Positions 1-11,639 of a DNA stretch of 64,000 nt are shown here, piece after piece. This DNA is from Patella vulgata (taxonomy: Eukaryota > Mollusca > Gastropoda > Patellidae). The notes under the pieces were generated by a model. That model had not been told where the DNA came from. It made no database searches and was given only the letters and a program-made list of their open reading frames with translations. A program made the translations under genes and the position numbers. The stretch is taken from the NCBI RefSeq assembly GCF_932274485.2, contig NC_065885.2:4771001-4835000 (forward strand). The letters run 5' to 3'. Every line of letters begins with the position of its first letter. Position 1 is the first letter of the stretch.

Positions 1-300
1 TTACCCCATTTTACCCTATTTAATGAATTAAGTGAAGAGAAGACATGTCTTAAAATGGCTGACATTACCCCATTATACCCGATTTAATGAATTAAGTGAA
101 TAGAAGACATGACTTAAAATGGCTGACATTACCCATTATACCCTATTTAATGAATTAAGTGAACAGATGGCATGGCTTAAAATGGCTGACATTACCCCAT
201 TTTACCCTATTTAATGAATTAAGTGAATAGAAGACATGTCTTAAAATGGCCGGCATTACCCCATTATACGCTATAGAAGACATGGCTTAAAATGGCCTTT
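1..300. repeat. 64-bp tandem repeat, about 4.5 copies
   Basis: A unit of 63-64 bp beginning ttaccccatt and containing taatgaattaagtgaa and ggctgacatt repeats at about 1, 65, 128, 191 and 254. A short stretch of the same repeat recurs at 23,330-23,420, also upstream of a TLR copy. It therefore belongs to the duplicated TLR unit. There are no spacers of constant length, so it is not a CRISPR array. Confidence 0.85.
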
Positions 301-1400
301 AAAATAGACGTTTCGTTTTGTTGTTAATTTTCCAGTAGTTCTAATCTTTTACAGCTGAATAAAAAAATATGCGTGAAATAAATGAATCCCGGTCATCAAA
401 TCACTTTATCCCTATTTTTCGGCGTTCATCGTTCGTACTTTTTGGAGAATCAAATACACCGTTGCAAACTGTAGATCATTTACAGACAAAAAAAAAGTGG
501 GTGTGGAACCCCCCCATGGGAGTCGGGGGATGCATCAAAATCAATAGTTGCTATCATTGGGGTAGAAGGAATAAGTATCCCAAGTTCTAAGATGATCCAT
601 TCCTAAACACAAATATTGTGCGTGGCTCTACCCCTGGGGTTTAGACACGGACCAATAGGTACAACCCTGTTATTGAAAAGATTTATCATGTCGAATTTCA
701 ATAAAATCTGTTTATACGTGCGACCTCCGGAAAATTACCAAAACCTGTGCGTGACATCCCCCTTGGCGGCTGGGCATGTACCAATATCAATAGTTGGCGT
801 TTCTAGGATATAAGGAATAAATAGTTACAAGACGACCCAAAACAAATTGCGGCCTGTAAGGTGACACATAAAGAAGAAATGGGCGTTGCTCTGTCCCTGG
901 GGGTTGGACATGCATCAAAAACAATAGGGATCATCGTTTGGGTAATAAGTAATAAGCATGGAAAGTTTTAAGACGATGTCTGTTGCGTCAAATCGCATGC
1001 TTGTAAATGTCTACTAACACCTGTTTCGTCCTTTGCACATGTTATCCTACTGTTGTTTATTGTCCTGTGTACATATATATGAAAACCTAACCATCCTAAT
1101 ATTTCTCACTAACCACATTGTAAATTAATGCACCTTGAACACATAACATGTAATTGTCTGCGATATCACCTCGGTGGAAGCGGACGTAAAACACAACTAA
1201 CAAGTAGTAGTAGTAAGACGATCCGTTAATCATTGCAACCTGTGGAAGAAACACACACACAAATATTGAGCTTGGCTCTGTCTCTGGGGGTCGGGCATGC
1301 ACCAATAGTGGTCATCCTTAGGCAATAGGTATGCTATGTTTAAGGACGATCCATTAAGTATTGCGGCCTATAGGCATCAAACAGACACAGAAAGAAACCT
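301..1400 (+). repeat. Degenerate tandem repeat G (~120-135 bp unit) upstream of TLR copy 1
   Basis: Units carry gggcgtggctctgcccctgg, then a GGACATGCACCAA-like core, then aaggaataagtat and gatgatccatt. Cores lie near 530, 647, 774, 908 and 1,297. The same repeat stands upstream of all four TLR copies (also 13,430, 18,060 and 23,560). Positions 360-640 match 23,440-23,720 closely. Small frames here are by-products of the repeat. Confidence 0.75.
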
Positions 1401-1409
1401 ATTTCAAAA

Positions 1410-1925
1410 AACAAATCCGTTAAAAACAGTAGCCTCTATCGCTTACACGAGGCTTGTGGCAAAGGGGGGGGGGGGGTCTCCAGGGAGAAAGACGCGGAAT
1501 TTTGTATATCGATAGGGTTCATGCTCTCATAACCCCAACACCTCCCACAAAAATTTAGAAACATCCTAAAAAAAACCAACCCCATATTGTGTTCACAAGG
1601 TTTTCGACAAAGTAGGGGTGGGGGCCGGGGTAACTTCGTACGGAAAGTCGTGAAACAGTGAATATCTCATGACCACAATGCTTCAAACCAAATTTGAAAA
1701 GAACCCGTAAGAAACTGTAGTCTTTATCGCCTTCACAAGGTTTTCGGAAACGGGGGCATAGCTCTGGTACGAAAGGTTGCAGAATGTTTAATATTCGTGA
1801 AGTGTGTCCTCCCATCCTCACGATGCTTCACACCAAACTTGAAACGAATACATCAAAAACTGTAGCAACAACCCAATTGTTTACTGACGTACGGACAGGG
1901 TGACAACATGATACGCACATACTGA
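1410..1925 (+). repeat. Tandem repeat H with tail, upstream of TLR copy 1
   Basis: Two to three units of about 175 bp containing cttcacaaggttttcg, a G-rich run, and ccacaatgcttca(c/a)acc. A tail follows (acggacagggtgac, then atacgcacatactg). A G run of 13 lies at about 1,465. The block recurs at 13,620-14,140 and 23,950-24,165. The tail resembles that of the satellite elements ending at 13,187 and 23,291. Confidence 0.7.
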
Positions 1926-2109
1926 AATTTGGGTGTATAATATAAAGTACTGAAACATATATTTGGTAGCTAAATTTATAAATATGATAGAAAAGGGAGG
2001 AAGAAGCTATATCATATTAATATCTAGTTTTACAGAAACGGAAGTAAACAATTAACCATGCACATCATTGACTTCATATATAGATAAACCGCCTATTCGC
2101 CAGAATCGC

Positions 2110-4190
2110 GTGGTACAGACGCTGTGACTTCCGTTAAAGTGCACATAAGATGGCCTTGGGAACTTTACGATACGTGTAGGCAATGGTTACTATATCAACT
2201 TTACGGCAAGTTCACACCAATCTGATTGAAATTAATTGAGTTATCTTCACTCAAAGTCGTAAAAATAGACCTCCCGTAAAAACGACTTTGCCAATTATCG
2301 AAAACACTCTTAATCCCCTCAGACGCCAGTGACGTCACAGTGACCGAATGCATATTCAGAATGTTTATTCCTTAATTACCTATATACAGCCGGCCTGTGT
2401 ATTCATTAACGCCTGACTGATTCCTTAATCCCCCTAATTAAATAAAACAATTGACTACGGAATAATTTGTTTTGTAATTCATTTTAATTTAAGATCCAAT
2501 TTAGAATTTGTTTCATAATGTACGGTCGCTCTCGTTTCTCACGACAGCAGTCCAATCGATTCAAGATACATATTCGTCAAAAGAGTATTGTGGTTAATTT
2601 CCCCGAGTAAAAGAGTACAGGGGTAAAAAGATGTGGTCATGCGAAATGTATCATAAAAGTCAAACATGATTGAAAAGCGATTTGTAAATGACGATCCGTT
2701 ATCATCGTACCGCGGATTTGACTTCATTACTCTGAAATAGACCGTAAAAATGAAATACGAAAAAATATCTCAATATACGTCAGAATTAACCGTACAAATA
2801 CATTTTGTTGGTAACCATCTAAATGGAATAACAGACAGGGGTCATCTAACTATCTTTGTGTATTATGGCAAGTAGTGGCGTTAATATCTGTCATCAATTA
2901 ATCAATCCGACTAAAGTTATACAGACTTGGGGTCATAAATTAAATTAAATATCCGTGTTAGCAGTGATTGTTAGTGCGATTAAGAATGCTGATTAGGTAA
3001 TTATCTTTTTTACGCCGGTCAGATCAAAGACATCACTCTAGGTGGAACGTGTGCGTTGTACCCACGAATGAACTAATGGTAGAATCGTACACACACCTAT
3101 TAATTGTATAAAATAATTCAGTTTTACTCAAGAATTGTTTATAATTATTATTTACCCAATAATTATTGCTCACTGGTGTTTTTGTAATCAAGTAGCTTCG
3201 TATTATTTGTTGACTGGCGTTTAAACAACCTTTAATTGACTTGATATGAAATCTGAATATAAATTATTCGAGGGATAAGGTTATCTTCTTTATAATATAA
3301 GTATTTTAAAATTGCATTGACAGTTTAATCACTCACCAAACGGCATCAGGAACTCTGCGTATGATCAAGTGTATTTGATATTCATGTCCATGAATCCCAT
3401 GCAATTGTCGCGCCAAAGTTTAACCCCAGTTTCTACGCCCGTAGTGCATGGAACCGTACATGGCAATAAGATTCCCAGCGTTGATTGGCTGAGAAATGAG
3501 GGTGATCTATGCATGGTCATCGAAAAATTCCATATTCGCTGTGAATTTCAGATGGAGTTACGATAAAAGTTGTTCTTTGTGTATATGTAGCTAATAATGA
3601 ATATATCGACAATTGACTGGCACCATTTGTATTTATGTACTTATAGAGAATAGTTTGGGATATCAAGTATTGCGGAGTTATCCAAATTACCGGTAAATGC
3701 GCTAATTGCTTTGGTCTTCTTCAGTTGTCACGGAGCCTATTTAAACAATGGCACCTTAAATGGATCTACGGCATGATGCGGCATTTTAAATTCACCTTAA
3801 AATATTCCAATCACAAATGTCTAATCTATAATAACACAAGACGATAATTCGGTGATTATGATTATGCCAGTAACATGTTAATTGGACCGACACGTACACA
3901 CTTGTCAACTGGTGGTGTGTATTGTATAGATAATGTATATCGTATGTGTAGTGCCTGTGACGTCACCAGCCAATCAACCGGATTAAGGTTGTAATTGAAA
4001 ATTTGAAAACCGTTTTGGGCTTTCGGATACTTAAACCTCAATAGCTGAATTAATTTTAATCAGATTGGTTTGAACTGCCGTAAAATGGGTATAGTAACCA
4101 TTGGCTATAAGTACATTCAATTAAGATTGTTAATCTTATGTGGTCTTTAAGGGAAGAAACCAATATGGCTGCCATCTGTACGACAGTGTT
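2110..4190. repeat. Imperfect long inverted repeat inside the 6.3 kb element
   Basis: Arms of roughly 230 bp at about 2,110-2,345 and 3,957-4,190 match in inverse orientation. Shared blocks are CAATGGTTACTATA, TTACGGCA, CCAATCTGATT and the palindrome GTGACGTCAC. The 1.6 kb between the arms shows no gene. This could be an older nested element or two opposed copies of one repeat. Confidence 0.65.
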
Positions 4191-5344
4191 TTGAGTTTTG
4201 GAATAATAGAAAATCCAAACTATCACTGCAAAACTGACAAACTATGTCCGAAATAAATATTTGAAAGTGCGTAAGTAATTTTTTTTATCGATACTATTAG
4301 TTTTCAGTAAATATTTTGTTTGTATAATAAGCATTTTATCGTTAGGCCTTAACAGTTGGAACAGTGACAGTGTAATAATGACATGGACCGTACCGTGGCG
4401 TTATAAAATTTAATTTTTTACCTGGAATAATATTTTTTTACCTGGAATAATTTTTCAAAATCAAAACAAGATAATTAAAGAACAATGAATTTTAAAGTGA
4501 CCTCGCTATGGCCTTCAACATATAGTCATGTTTAGCAGCATTATTATTTATCAATCATTGTTTTAATTCTTTATTTAGCCAGTCCCGTTTGGTCGTGTAC
4601 CATTTTTATTATTTTACAAGAAAAAAAACCCGGTCGATTATAACTTTTTTTTGTATTAGAATATGATAAGGGGTTGAAGATTAGTCAACAATAGCCTTTC
4701 TAACATCCCGCCTTTTATAAAAAAAACTATATAATACAAAATATATGATGATAGTAATAAGCCCAAATTAATTAAATGAAAAAGAAACTTTACATTTTCA
4801 TTAACTTCATTAAATAGTAAAATTACTTTTAGATTTCAAAAAGCTACCTAAGCTTCTGTTAAGATTACAAAGCAATTCCCAATAAAAATTTCCACTTTAA
4901 TTAAAATAAATGGGGTCTAGGCATTTTGTCAATTCAAAGTGCTATTTATAAAGATATGCATTAAAAATTCAATAAAAGCGATTTGTATATATTTGATCAG
5001 AAAGAGGGTTAGGGATAAATTTAAATTAGCTGTCCTCAAAATGTAAATTTAGGTACAATAAAGCTGGACAGGCTTAAAGGCTTGACACACAGGTTCTTGA
5101 AATATGACCTCCCCTCGGGCTCTTTAATATTCTTTATGTAAGTGATGATAAATCTTTAAACCTTGTACTTTCTTTTGTAGGTCTCATAAGATGAAATGTT
5201 TCCTACTACATCCATCCATGAATAACATAACAAGTTTTTCAAAATAAGACTTTATGTCACACAGAAAATGATATTTTATTGTTATTTAACTAAAAGATTC
5301 AAACATTTCGGCTCACAACAGAAATGAAATAGAGTTTATCATTC

Positions 5345-5535
5345 TGATGTTCTGCCCCGGCTGGGCAATGTGTACATGAGGCCTTGGTTTTTCGTCCCAT
5401 CCAAATGACTCGATAGTTGTCCAAGTCGAGCCCTCTGTAGGCTTACTGCACCACTTACAAGGGGAAACCACGCCGGAAAATCCAGATGAACTTTCTCGGC
5501 CAACACCGAGAGCAAACCCGTAACCTCCAGACTAG
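5345..5535 (-). mobile_element. SINE2 fragment
   Basis: Decayed minus-strand copy of the SINE2 family seen whole at 41,219-41,593. It retains the blocks ttttcgtccc, aaggggaaacca, cgccggaaaat and gaactttctcggccaa. The 103-aa minus frame here comes only from the SINE. Confidence 0.75.
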
Positions 5536-6034
5536 AAACTACAGACCATTTCAAACATAAAAAGTGTTCAAGAATGAATAAAGAAATTTTCTTTATGGAT
5601 ATGATTCTTATTTGTTGATATTTTTGTTCTTTTGTTCTACCTTCTAACAAGGAAAGTGTGGTTTACTCGTTCAGATGGAGAATAAAACATACGTCCAGTC
5701 AGTTCCGGTTGTAGAAAATGCAGGGCCCAATTTGGGAGGCTCTAACTTACAGAATATGAATTCATTGCAAGATATGGATAACTTTACCCAGGTCTATATA
5801 TTCATTCATATATACCTGAAAATAGCCACCAAACCGCCATATTACCTGGAAGTTGGTGAGTTCCAGGTCCCAATTTGGGGTAATTGGTCAAATGTGCCTC
5901 GATTGTGTTCGATTATGAGCAACTTCTGCTTGGTCTAAGCAGAGATATGCAATTTGGTTGGTCTATACTTTGGGACAGAGGGATGAAACATGCTGTTGAA
6001 TCGGGGGGGGGGGGGGTGGATAGCAGACTGGTTA

Positions 6035-6195
6035 GCGTGTGCGGCACTACAGCCTACTCTTTTATCGAATTCCAATTGCCAAGGGATCTTTTACTTGCAC
6101 GTCAACGTGTACATGGGACATCAGTTTTTTGTCCCATCTGAATGACTAGACTGCTGTCCTTGTCCGGCCCTCCGTCCTGCATCACTGACTAAAAG
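6035..6195 (-). mobile_element. SINE2 fragment
   Basis: Minus-strand SINE2 remnant with tacagcctactcttttatcg, aattccaattgccaaggg and ttttgtcccatctgaatgac. A poly-G run of 12-13 lies just upstream at 6,003. Confidence 0.75.
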
Positions 6196-6364
6196 CAAAT
6201 GGGGCAAAATAATCATCCACAGAGGCTTACCTGTACATACAGAAATCATGTGATTACAATTATAAGAATATTCTTATTTTGAAAAGATAAAAGTCAACGA
6301 GGCAAAAAAATCATAAGTGTGTGGTAATTTGTCAGACGAACAATAAAACTTGTATTGCCAGTAC

Positions 6365-6625
6365 ATATACAGGGGCCGTGTGTGTATGTGCCTTGTATCA
6401 TAAGGTCTGTCATTGAGTGAACTGGCATGGTTTTCGATTCCCTGGTTGTACATGACAAGGAGTAGGGTCGCCTGTTCAACCTTGTGGGTTTTCTCCGGGT
6501 CCTCCGGTTTCCTCCAACTGCTAATGAACCCTACGCGCAAGCGAATTATTGAAATAAATTGAACCATACGTAGTCCCGTAATAATCTAGTTTGTGTCGAG
6601 TGGATGTTAAACCCCATTTCTCTTC
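6365..6625 (+). mobile_element. SINE1 copy
   Basis: Plus-strand member of the CT-tailed SINE1 family (type copy 32,505-32,781). It has aaggtctgtcattgagt, a B-box-like ggttttcgattccctgg, the middle block gggttttctccgggtcctcc, and the 3' end gtgtcgagtggatgttaaac. Confidence 0.85.
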
Positions 6626-6908
6626 GCACCTGATGTTTAATTACATCAAAACCAGGAGTAAGTAATCCATAATGAGCATTTACGACTCCGATTAAGCAGA
6701 GTAACTAACCAATAGATTGGTCGAGCCTTTAGAGTTCGACAGCTTTCATTTTAATTGAGTGAGAATGGTGAAACCTGACGTTTATCATCACACCAATACC
6801 TTGACTAACTTCGATGATGAGCAATTTGATTATTGGGGCTCGACAACTTTTATTCTGATCAAGTGAGAACTTTGATACATGGCGAAAATGGTTGATCCTT
6901 ATATAAAA

Positions 6909-7080
6909 GAGAGAGAGAGAGAGAGATGGGGTTTAACGTCTACTCGACACAAACTAGGTCATTTCGGGACTAACACATGGTTCAATTTTATTTTTTAATA
7001 ATTCGCTTGCGCGTAGGGGTCTTTAGCAGTGGGAGGAAACGGGAGGACCCGGAGAAAACCCACGAGGTTGGACAGGCGCC
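6909..7080 (-). mobile_element. SINE1 copy, 5'-truncated, with target duplication
   Basis: Minus-strand SINE1 starting with its GA (CT on the other strand) tail and ending in the middle block. It is flanked by the direct repeat TTATATAAAA at 6,899-6,908 and 7,081-7,090. Truncation at the tRNA end with a target duplication is typical of LINE-driven insertion. Confidence 0.9.
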
Positions 7081-7309
7081 TTATATAAAAAGGTAAATAA
7101 GCAAATAAAAAATGTCAAGTGTGCCATCTACTAATTAGTCTTTTTATTAGGGACATCAGCCTCATTGTTGGTTTGTTCATATTAAAATACATTTTCATTA
7201 TTACTTTTTGTCTATTTTGATAAATCATACCAAATTTTTTGTCTGAGAATAACTGAGTCAAGGGGCAAACGAGAAATTTTAAAATGAACTATCAGGTTTA
7301 AGTATAAAA

Positions 7310-7860
7310 ATTTTAATAATGAAGTAAATAAAATGACCTAGATGTTTTAATTATTTATATGCTTAAGAAAGTAGCTATAGAATAGAATAAAATATTGGTA
7401 CCCAAAATTTCTAACATTAAAAAATGGGCGTGGTAATTTCAAAATCCCCCCCCCCCCGCCCCCACAATACCTGCCAGTTTGCGTAATTTTTAAAATATCT
7501 AAAGATTGAAGTAAAAAATACGACCTTCGCGTTTTTAATTATTTCATATACTTAGGAAAGTGGTGACACAATTTCCAGCAGCTATCTAAATTATAATTTT
7601 GACAAAAAAATAAAATTCCATAATTGGACCCTAAAACTTCCAAGTTTTTCTTCAAGAACATCTGTGTTGACATACTTTTTAAACATATAGATAATGAAGT
7701 AAAAAATACGATCTTCATGTTTATAATTATTTCATATACTTATGAAAGTTGTTGCAGAAGTTCCAATTACAAAAAAATAGAATAAAATATCGGTACCAAA
7801 TTTTCAACATAAAAATATGGGCGTAGCAGTTTCAAAATTCGATTTAAACAAAAACTACCA
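7310..7860. repeat. AT-rich tandem repeat, three units of ~190 bp
   Basis: Three diverged units share gaagtaaa(t/a)aaaa, ttaattattt(c)atatactta, (a/t)gaaagt, aatagaataaaatat and atgggcgt(g/a)g. They begin near 7,320, 7,510 and 7,695. The repeat lies inside the 6.3 kb element. No gene is seen from 7,860 to 8,392. Confidence 0.7.
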
Positions 7861-8392
7861 ACTTTAAAATTTCAAACTAAACATTTTTGTAAATCGCAGG
7901 ACACAGCCTTTTAGAGCGCAAGTTTTTAAAGCAATGAATTTTATTTTTCAAATATTTCAATATTAAATTATTGGTTTATTTTATTCTAAAAATATTTTTT
8001 ACAAGCGCCATCATCACTGTATCGATCTGTATTTACCTATGAAAAAAAATGTTTAACGCTTTATAATTCCCAAAAAACTATACAAAAATAAAGCTACGGT
8101 TTCAATTAAATAAATTAATATGTTGGGCTTGTCGATAGGACCCTAAATTCCTCCAATAATTGATGTACGTTCACCATCAGTTTGCCGATTGTTTACATTG
8201 GTTTTCGCGGCTTCTGCCCTCAAGGGAAAACTCGCGCTGTGTGTCATGGCGGCTCATAAGTTGTCATACTGCACGCAGCGACCCATCTACATCATACTTC
8301 TCAGAATATTCTCAGCCGGAGGTAGCTGTAGATAGGCAGCCTAAGTTTGGGATGATAAGGCGTGAGCGGTCTATCTATATATGACGTCAATG

Positions 8393-8629
8393 ATGCACAT
8401 TATCAGAAACAGAATGCAAGTTTTTAATTGGTTGATGAGAAGATGAGAAGATCCGGAATAATACCAGCTAGACCCTGAAAGTAAAACTGTCAGATGATAC
8501 AGTGGTGAAACGAGAAGAAATAGAGACATATTTTACAACAACACTCTTGTAAAAATAAGGAACTTTTAAAACAGTTTTGTGGGAGGAAAATATTTAGATT
8601 TCAGATAAAATTACAAGTTGTAAAACAGG
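8393..8629 (+). promoter_or_regulatory. Conserved leader of TLR copy 1
   Basis: This block, shared with copies 2, 3 and 4, runs from cattatcagaaacagaatgc to the start codon. It includes gtaaaactgtcagatgatac, gagacatattttac and aaaacaggATG. A possible 3' splice site (agatttcag then ATAA) lies 24-25 bases before the ATG, as in the other copies. Promoter activity is inferred from conservation only. Confidence 0.4.
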
Positions 8630-9346
8630 ATGTATCGATTCAGATTATTCATCGCAAGAGTTTTTATTCTGTTGATAGTTCAAGAAAGTAGTTTCTTGTT
8701 GTTTTTTGTGATGGGACAGTCTCAAGATTTGGTTGTTTGCCCACCAGAATGCCGCCCCTTATCTCGGATATGGGAATCAGAGAACCTGCCGAAGTTTTGT
8801 AACGATTGCTGCAAATATAATTACCATGTTTTAAACAGACTTTACGTCAACGAATCTTGTGAAATAAATTCCACCAGCAACTTGTTTTCGAATATGTCCC
8901 AGGATTCAAACTTTAAAGTTGAACATCGACATAGCTGTTTGAGCTCGATTCCAGGAAATATTTGTAATTTTCCAAGAATACAATATCTAGATCTTGAAAA
9001 CAATACAATAACACAATTACCAAAGTTGTCTTGTTTGAGAGAATTAGTGTTTTTATATTTAAGAAACAACCAAATTCAAGTTTTAAAAGCCGGAATCTTT
9101 GATGGTTTGAACAAATTACGCCACATTTACTTATCCAGAAATAGAATTCATACAATAGAGATGGGAGTCTTTCATAATGGATTAAAGAAAATAAAAAAAA
9201 ATCTTCTTGCATCACAACAATTTGATTGAGGTTGACCTAGTTTGGGCCCTGGGCATGACACATATTTTCTGTTTATTTGATGCGAGTAACAACAAAATTA
9301 CAAAACTTACCAACAAATCTAACTTCACAATGGATCCGAACAAAAG
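8630..9346 (+). pseudogene. TLR copy 1, truncated Toll-like receptor pseudogene
   Basis: The open frame of 199 aa (8,630-9,229) matches residues 1-190 of TLR copy 2: signal peptide, cysteine-rich N-terminus and the first LRRs. An extra A in an A-run near 9,200 shifts the frame. Homology goes on out of frame to the codons for NFTMDP and stops abruptly near 9,346, where inverted satellite DNA begins. The second LRR block, membrane segment and TIR domain are absent. The N-terminal patch (RIWESENLPKFCNDCC) differs from every other copy, so it was a distinct receptor before it broke. Its leader and start codon are intact, so a short secreted LRR fragment could still be transcribed, but that is speculation. 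Confidence 0.85.
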
Positions 9347-10480
9347 CTATGGGAACGTAACTTCCTGAATTATGGCCCCTGATTGTACGAAAAATTGCGT
9401 TTTTAGCTTGTGGGCCCTATAGAGGTCATAATTTTTATCCGATTTTGTTGAAACTTGAAATCTCGTTTTTAGCTTGTGGACCCAATAGAGGTCATAATTT
9501 TTTTATCCGATTTAAAAAAAATCGTATTATTATATCACCGTTACACCCTAAGGGCGGCCGAGTTGGAATTTCGTGAAAATCGGCCCAAAATTGACCGACA
9601 AAATGGCCGCCGTTCGTTCTCAAATAGCGTAAAAATATGGTATATCAAGGTTTTGGACCCTATAGAGGTCATAATTTTTATCCGATTTTGTTGAAACTTA
9701 AAACATAAGTTTATAACCCAAAGATCTCAGTTCCTGTTGATATTCGCGCATATCGGATCGTAACTTTCCGAATTATGGCCCATGATTCTACGAAAAATCG
9801 CGTTTTTAGCTTGTGGACCCTATAGAGGACATAATTTTTATTCGATTTAAAAAATCGTATTATTATATCACCGTGACACCCTAAGGACGAATGAGTTCGA
9901 ATTTCGTGAAAATCGGCCCAAAATTGACCGACAAAATGGCCGCCGTTCGTTCTCAAATAGGGTAAAAAATATGGTATATCAAGGTTTTGGACCCTATAGA
10001 GGTCATAATTTTTATCCGATTTTGTTGAAACTTAAAACGTAAGTTTATAACCCAAAGATCTCGGTTCCTGTTGATATTCGCGCATATCGGATCGTAACTT
10101 TCCGAATTATGGCCCATGATTCTACGAAAAATCGCGTTTTTAGATTTAAAAAATCGTATTATTATATCACCGTGACACCCTAAGGACGAATGAGTTCGAA
10201 TTTCGTGAAAATCGGCCCAAAATTGACCGACAAAATGGCCGCCGTTCGTTCTCAAATAGGGTAAAAATATGGTATATCAAGGTTGTGGACCCTATAGAGG
10301 TCACAAGTTTTATCCGATTTTGTTGAAACTTGAAATGTAAGTTTATAACCCAAAGATCTCGGTTCTTTTCGATATTCGCGCAAATCGGACCGTAACTTCC
10401 TGAATTATGGCCCCTGATTGTACGAAAAATCGCGTTTTTAGCTTGTGGACCCTATAGAGGTCATAATTTTTATCTGATTA
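9347..10480 (-). repeat. Satellite element S, inverted copy
   Basis: Alternating subunits of ~160 bp form a composite unit of ~300 bp. One subunit carries ggaccctatagaggtcataa, then ttttatccgattttgttgaa; the other carries aaaatggccgccgttcgttc and tgtggaccc. It is the reverse complement of the array at 11,640-13,187. Minus frames of 81 and 100 aa are repeat by-products. It abuts the break in TLR copy 1. Confidence 0.85.
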
Positions 10481-11600
10481 AAAAAAACCACGACCTCCAG
10501 ACGGACTCACTTAGCCACCATAGCTCCGTGTCGGAAAGACATTTGAATCAAGATTATTCTACTACATACAGACCTCTCACATTGTCGTCATAGCTTTAAT
10601 AGATAAAATGCATAATATTACAATGAAATTAAGAAGTGTACTGAAACGTTTGATGGATGTCATTACGAGTATACAAGATATTAGAAATAAAGGCCTACAT
10701 TTACAAAAAAAAACCAAAACAATTAAAAAATGATAATGATAATAGTAAGTTTACTAAAACGTTTGACTTTATGTATTTTACAATTTATTAAAGATCATTC
10801 TACACACAGTGATCTATCTACTTCATATTTCCAGATTAGATCATCTCTGCCCTAAATGGCCGCCATATTCAACAATTAGGATACTGCTTTGTAATGCGAT
10901 CCTACTACGGTTCATGTCCGTTACACACAAGGAGACTAATTAAACCCTTTCAATATATATTTCCCGAAATTCTCGAAATATACTTAGTGTTTTCGACTAA
11001 AATCGTCGATTTAGGACAGAAAATGTTTGTCAATTATCTTATTGTCTATTCTCAAGAGGAGTCAACTATAGACAGCCTATGATTAAAGATATAATACAAT
11101 TAACCATTGAACACCTGGCACAGGTAATAATATTGACTGTACTGGTACCTGGTAAAAATTAAGAGACTGTGTCTGTGACAGATGGTCTATGTTCAGGTAA
11201 TCTTTTGATATTATTAAGTCACCTCCAGCCTCATGCATATAATCTGTACAAGATGAATTTAAAAATAAAAACATGATTCTATGTGACATAACTCTGGGGT
11301 AGTGCAGCAGCCTACGTCTTATCACAAAGATAAATTTAGAAATAAAAACATGATTTTATGTGACATAACCCTGGGGTAGTGCAGCAGCCTATACAGCTTA
11401 TCAAAAAGATAAATTTAAAAATTAAAAAAATATGATTCTATCTTCAGGTGATTTTTTTAATCTATATAAGATGCATTTAAAAATTAAAAAAAAAACCCAT
11501 GATTTAAAATGACATAATTCTGGGTTAGTGCAGACTACAGTCTCAAGCATATAATCTGTATAATAACAGGAAGTTAACAAGCGGTTGCCATGTAAGATAC
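10481..11600 (-). repeat. Inverted copy of the TLR 3' flank
   Basis: This is the reverse complement of the conserved region downstream of TLR copies 2 and 4 (17,156-17,790 and 26,940-27,590). Shared blocks include gtcacagacacagtctctta (opposite strand), the paccaggtacc-type CAGGTACCAG core and cttgtatactcgtaatga. About five units of the ~95 bp 3' repeat follow (11,230-11,560). A small SINE2-head remnant lies at 10,490-10,530. No gene is present. Confidence 0.8.
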
Positions 11601-11639
11601 GCCCACATTTTGCAAGAGATGGATAAAGAATAAGCTAAG

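Larger units (their letters stand above)
2066..8392. mobile_element. 6.3 kb DNA transposon-like element, 8-bp target duplication
   Basis: The element is flanked by the direct repeat ATGCACAT at 2,058-2,065 and 8,393-8,400. Its ends are inverted: the left begins CATTGACTTCATATATAGAT and the right, read on the minus strand, begins CATTGACGTCATATATAGAT; similarity lasts about 28 bp. TLR copy 2 carries the uninterrupted site at 14,201-14,212 and copy 4 a near match at 24,295, so this is an insertion into one duplicated unit. No transposase frame is visible, so it is non-autonomous or decayed. An 8-bp duplication fits hAT or P-like elements, but the superfamily is not settled. The interior holds SINE fragments, an imperfect inverted repeat and an AT-rich tandem array. 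Confidence 0.85.

Noticed and set aside
1-300. Regular 64-bp repeats as a possible CRISPR array
   Set aside because: Units are contiguous and similar along their whole length, with no constant repeat plus variable spacer, and the context is a eukaryotic genome.
2066-8392. LTR-type element as explanation of the 6.3 kb insertion
   Set aside because: The end repeats are inverted and short, the target duplication is 8 bp, and no long direct repeats or retroviral-type genes are seen.
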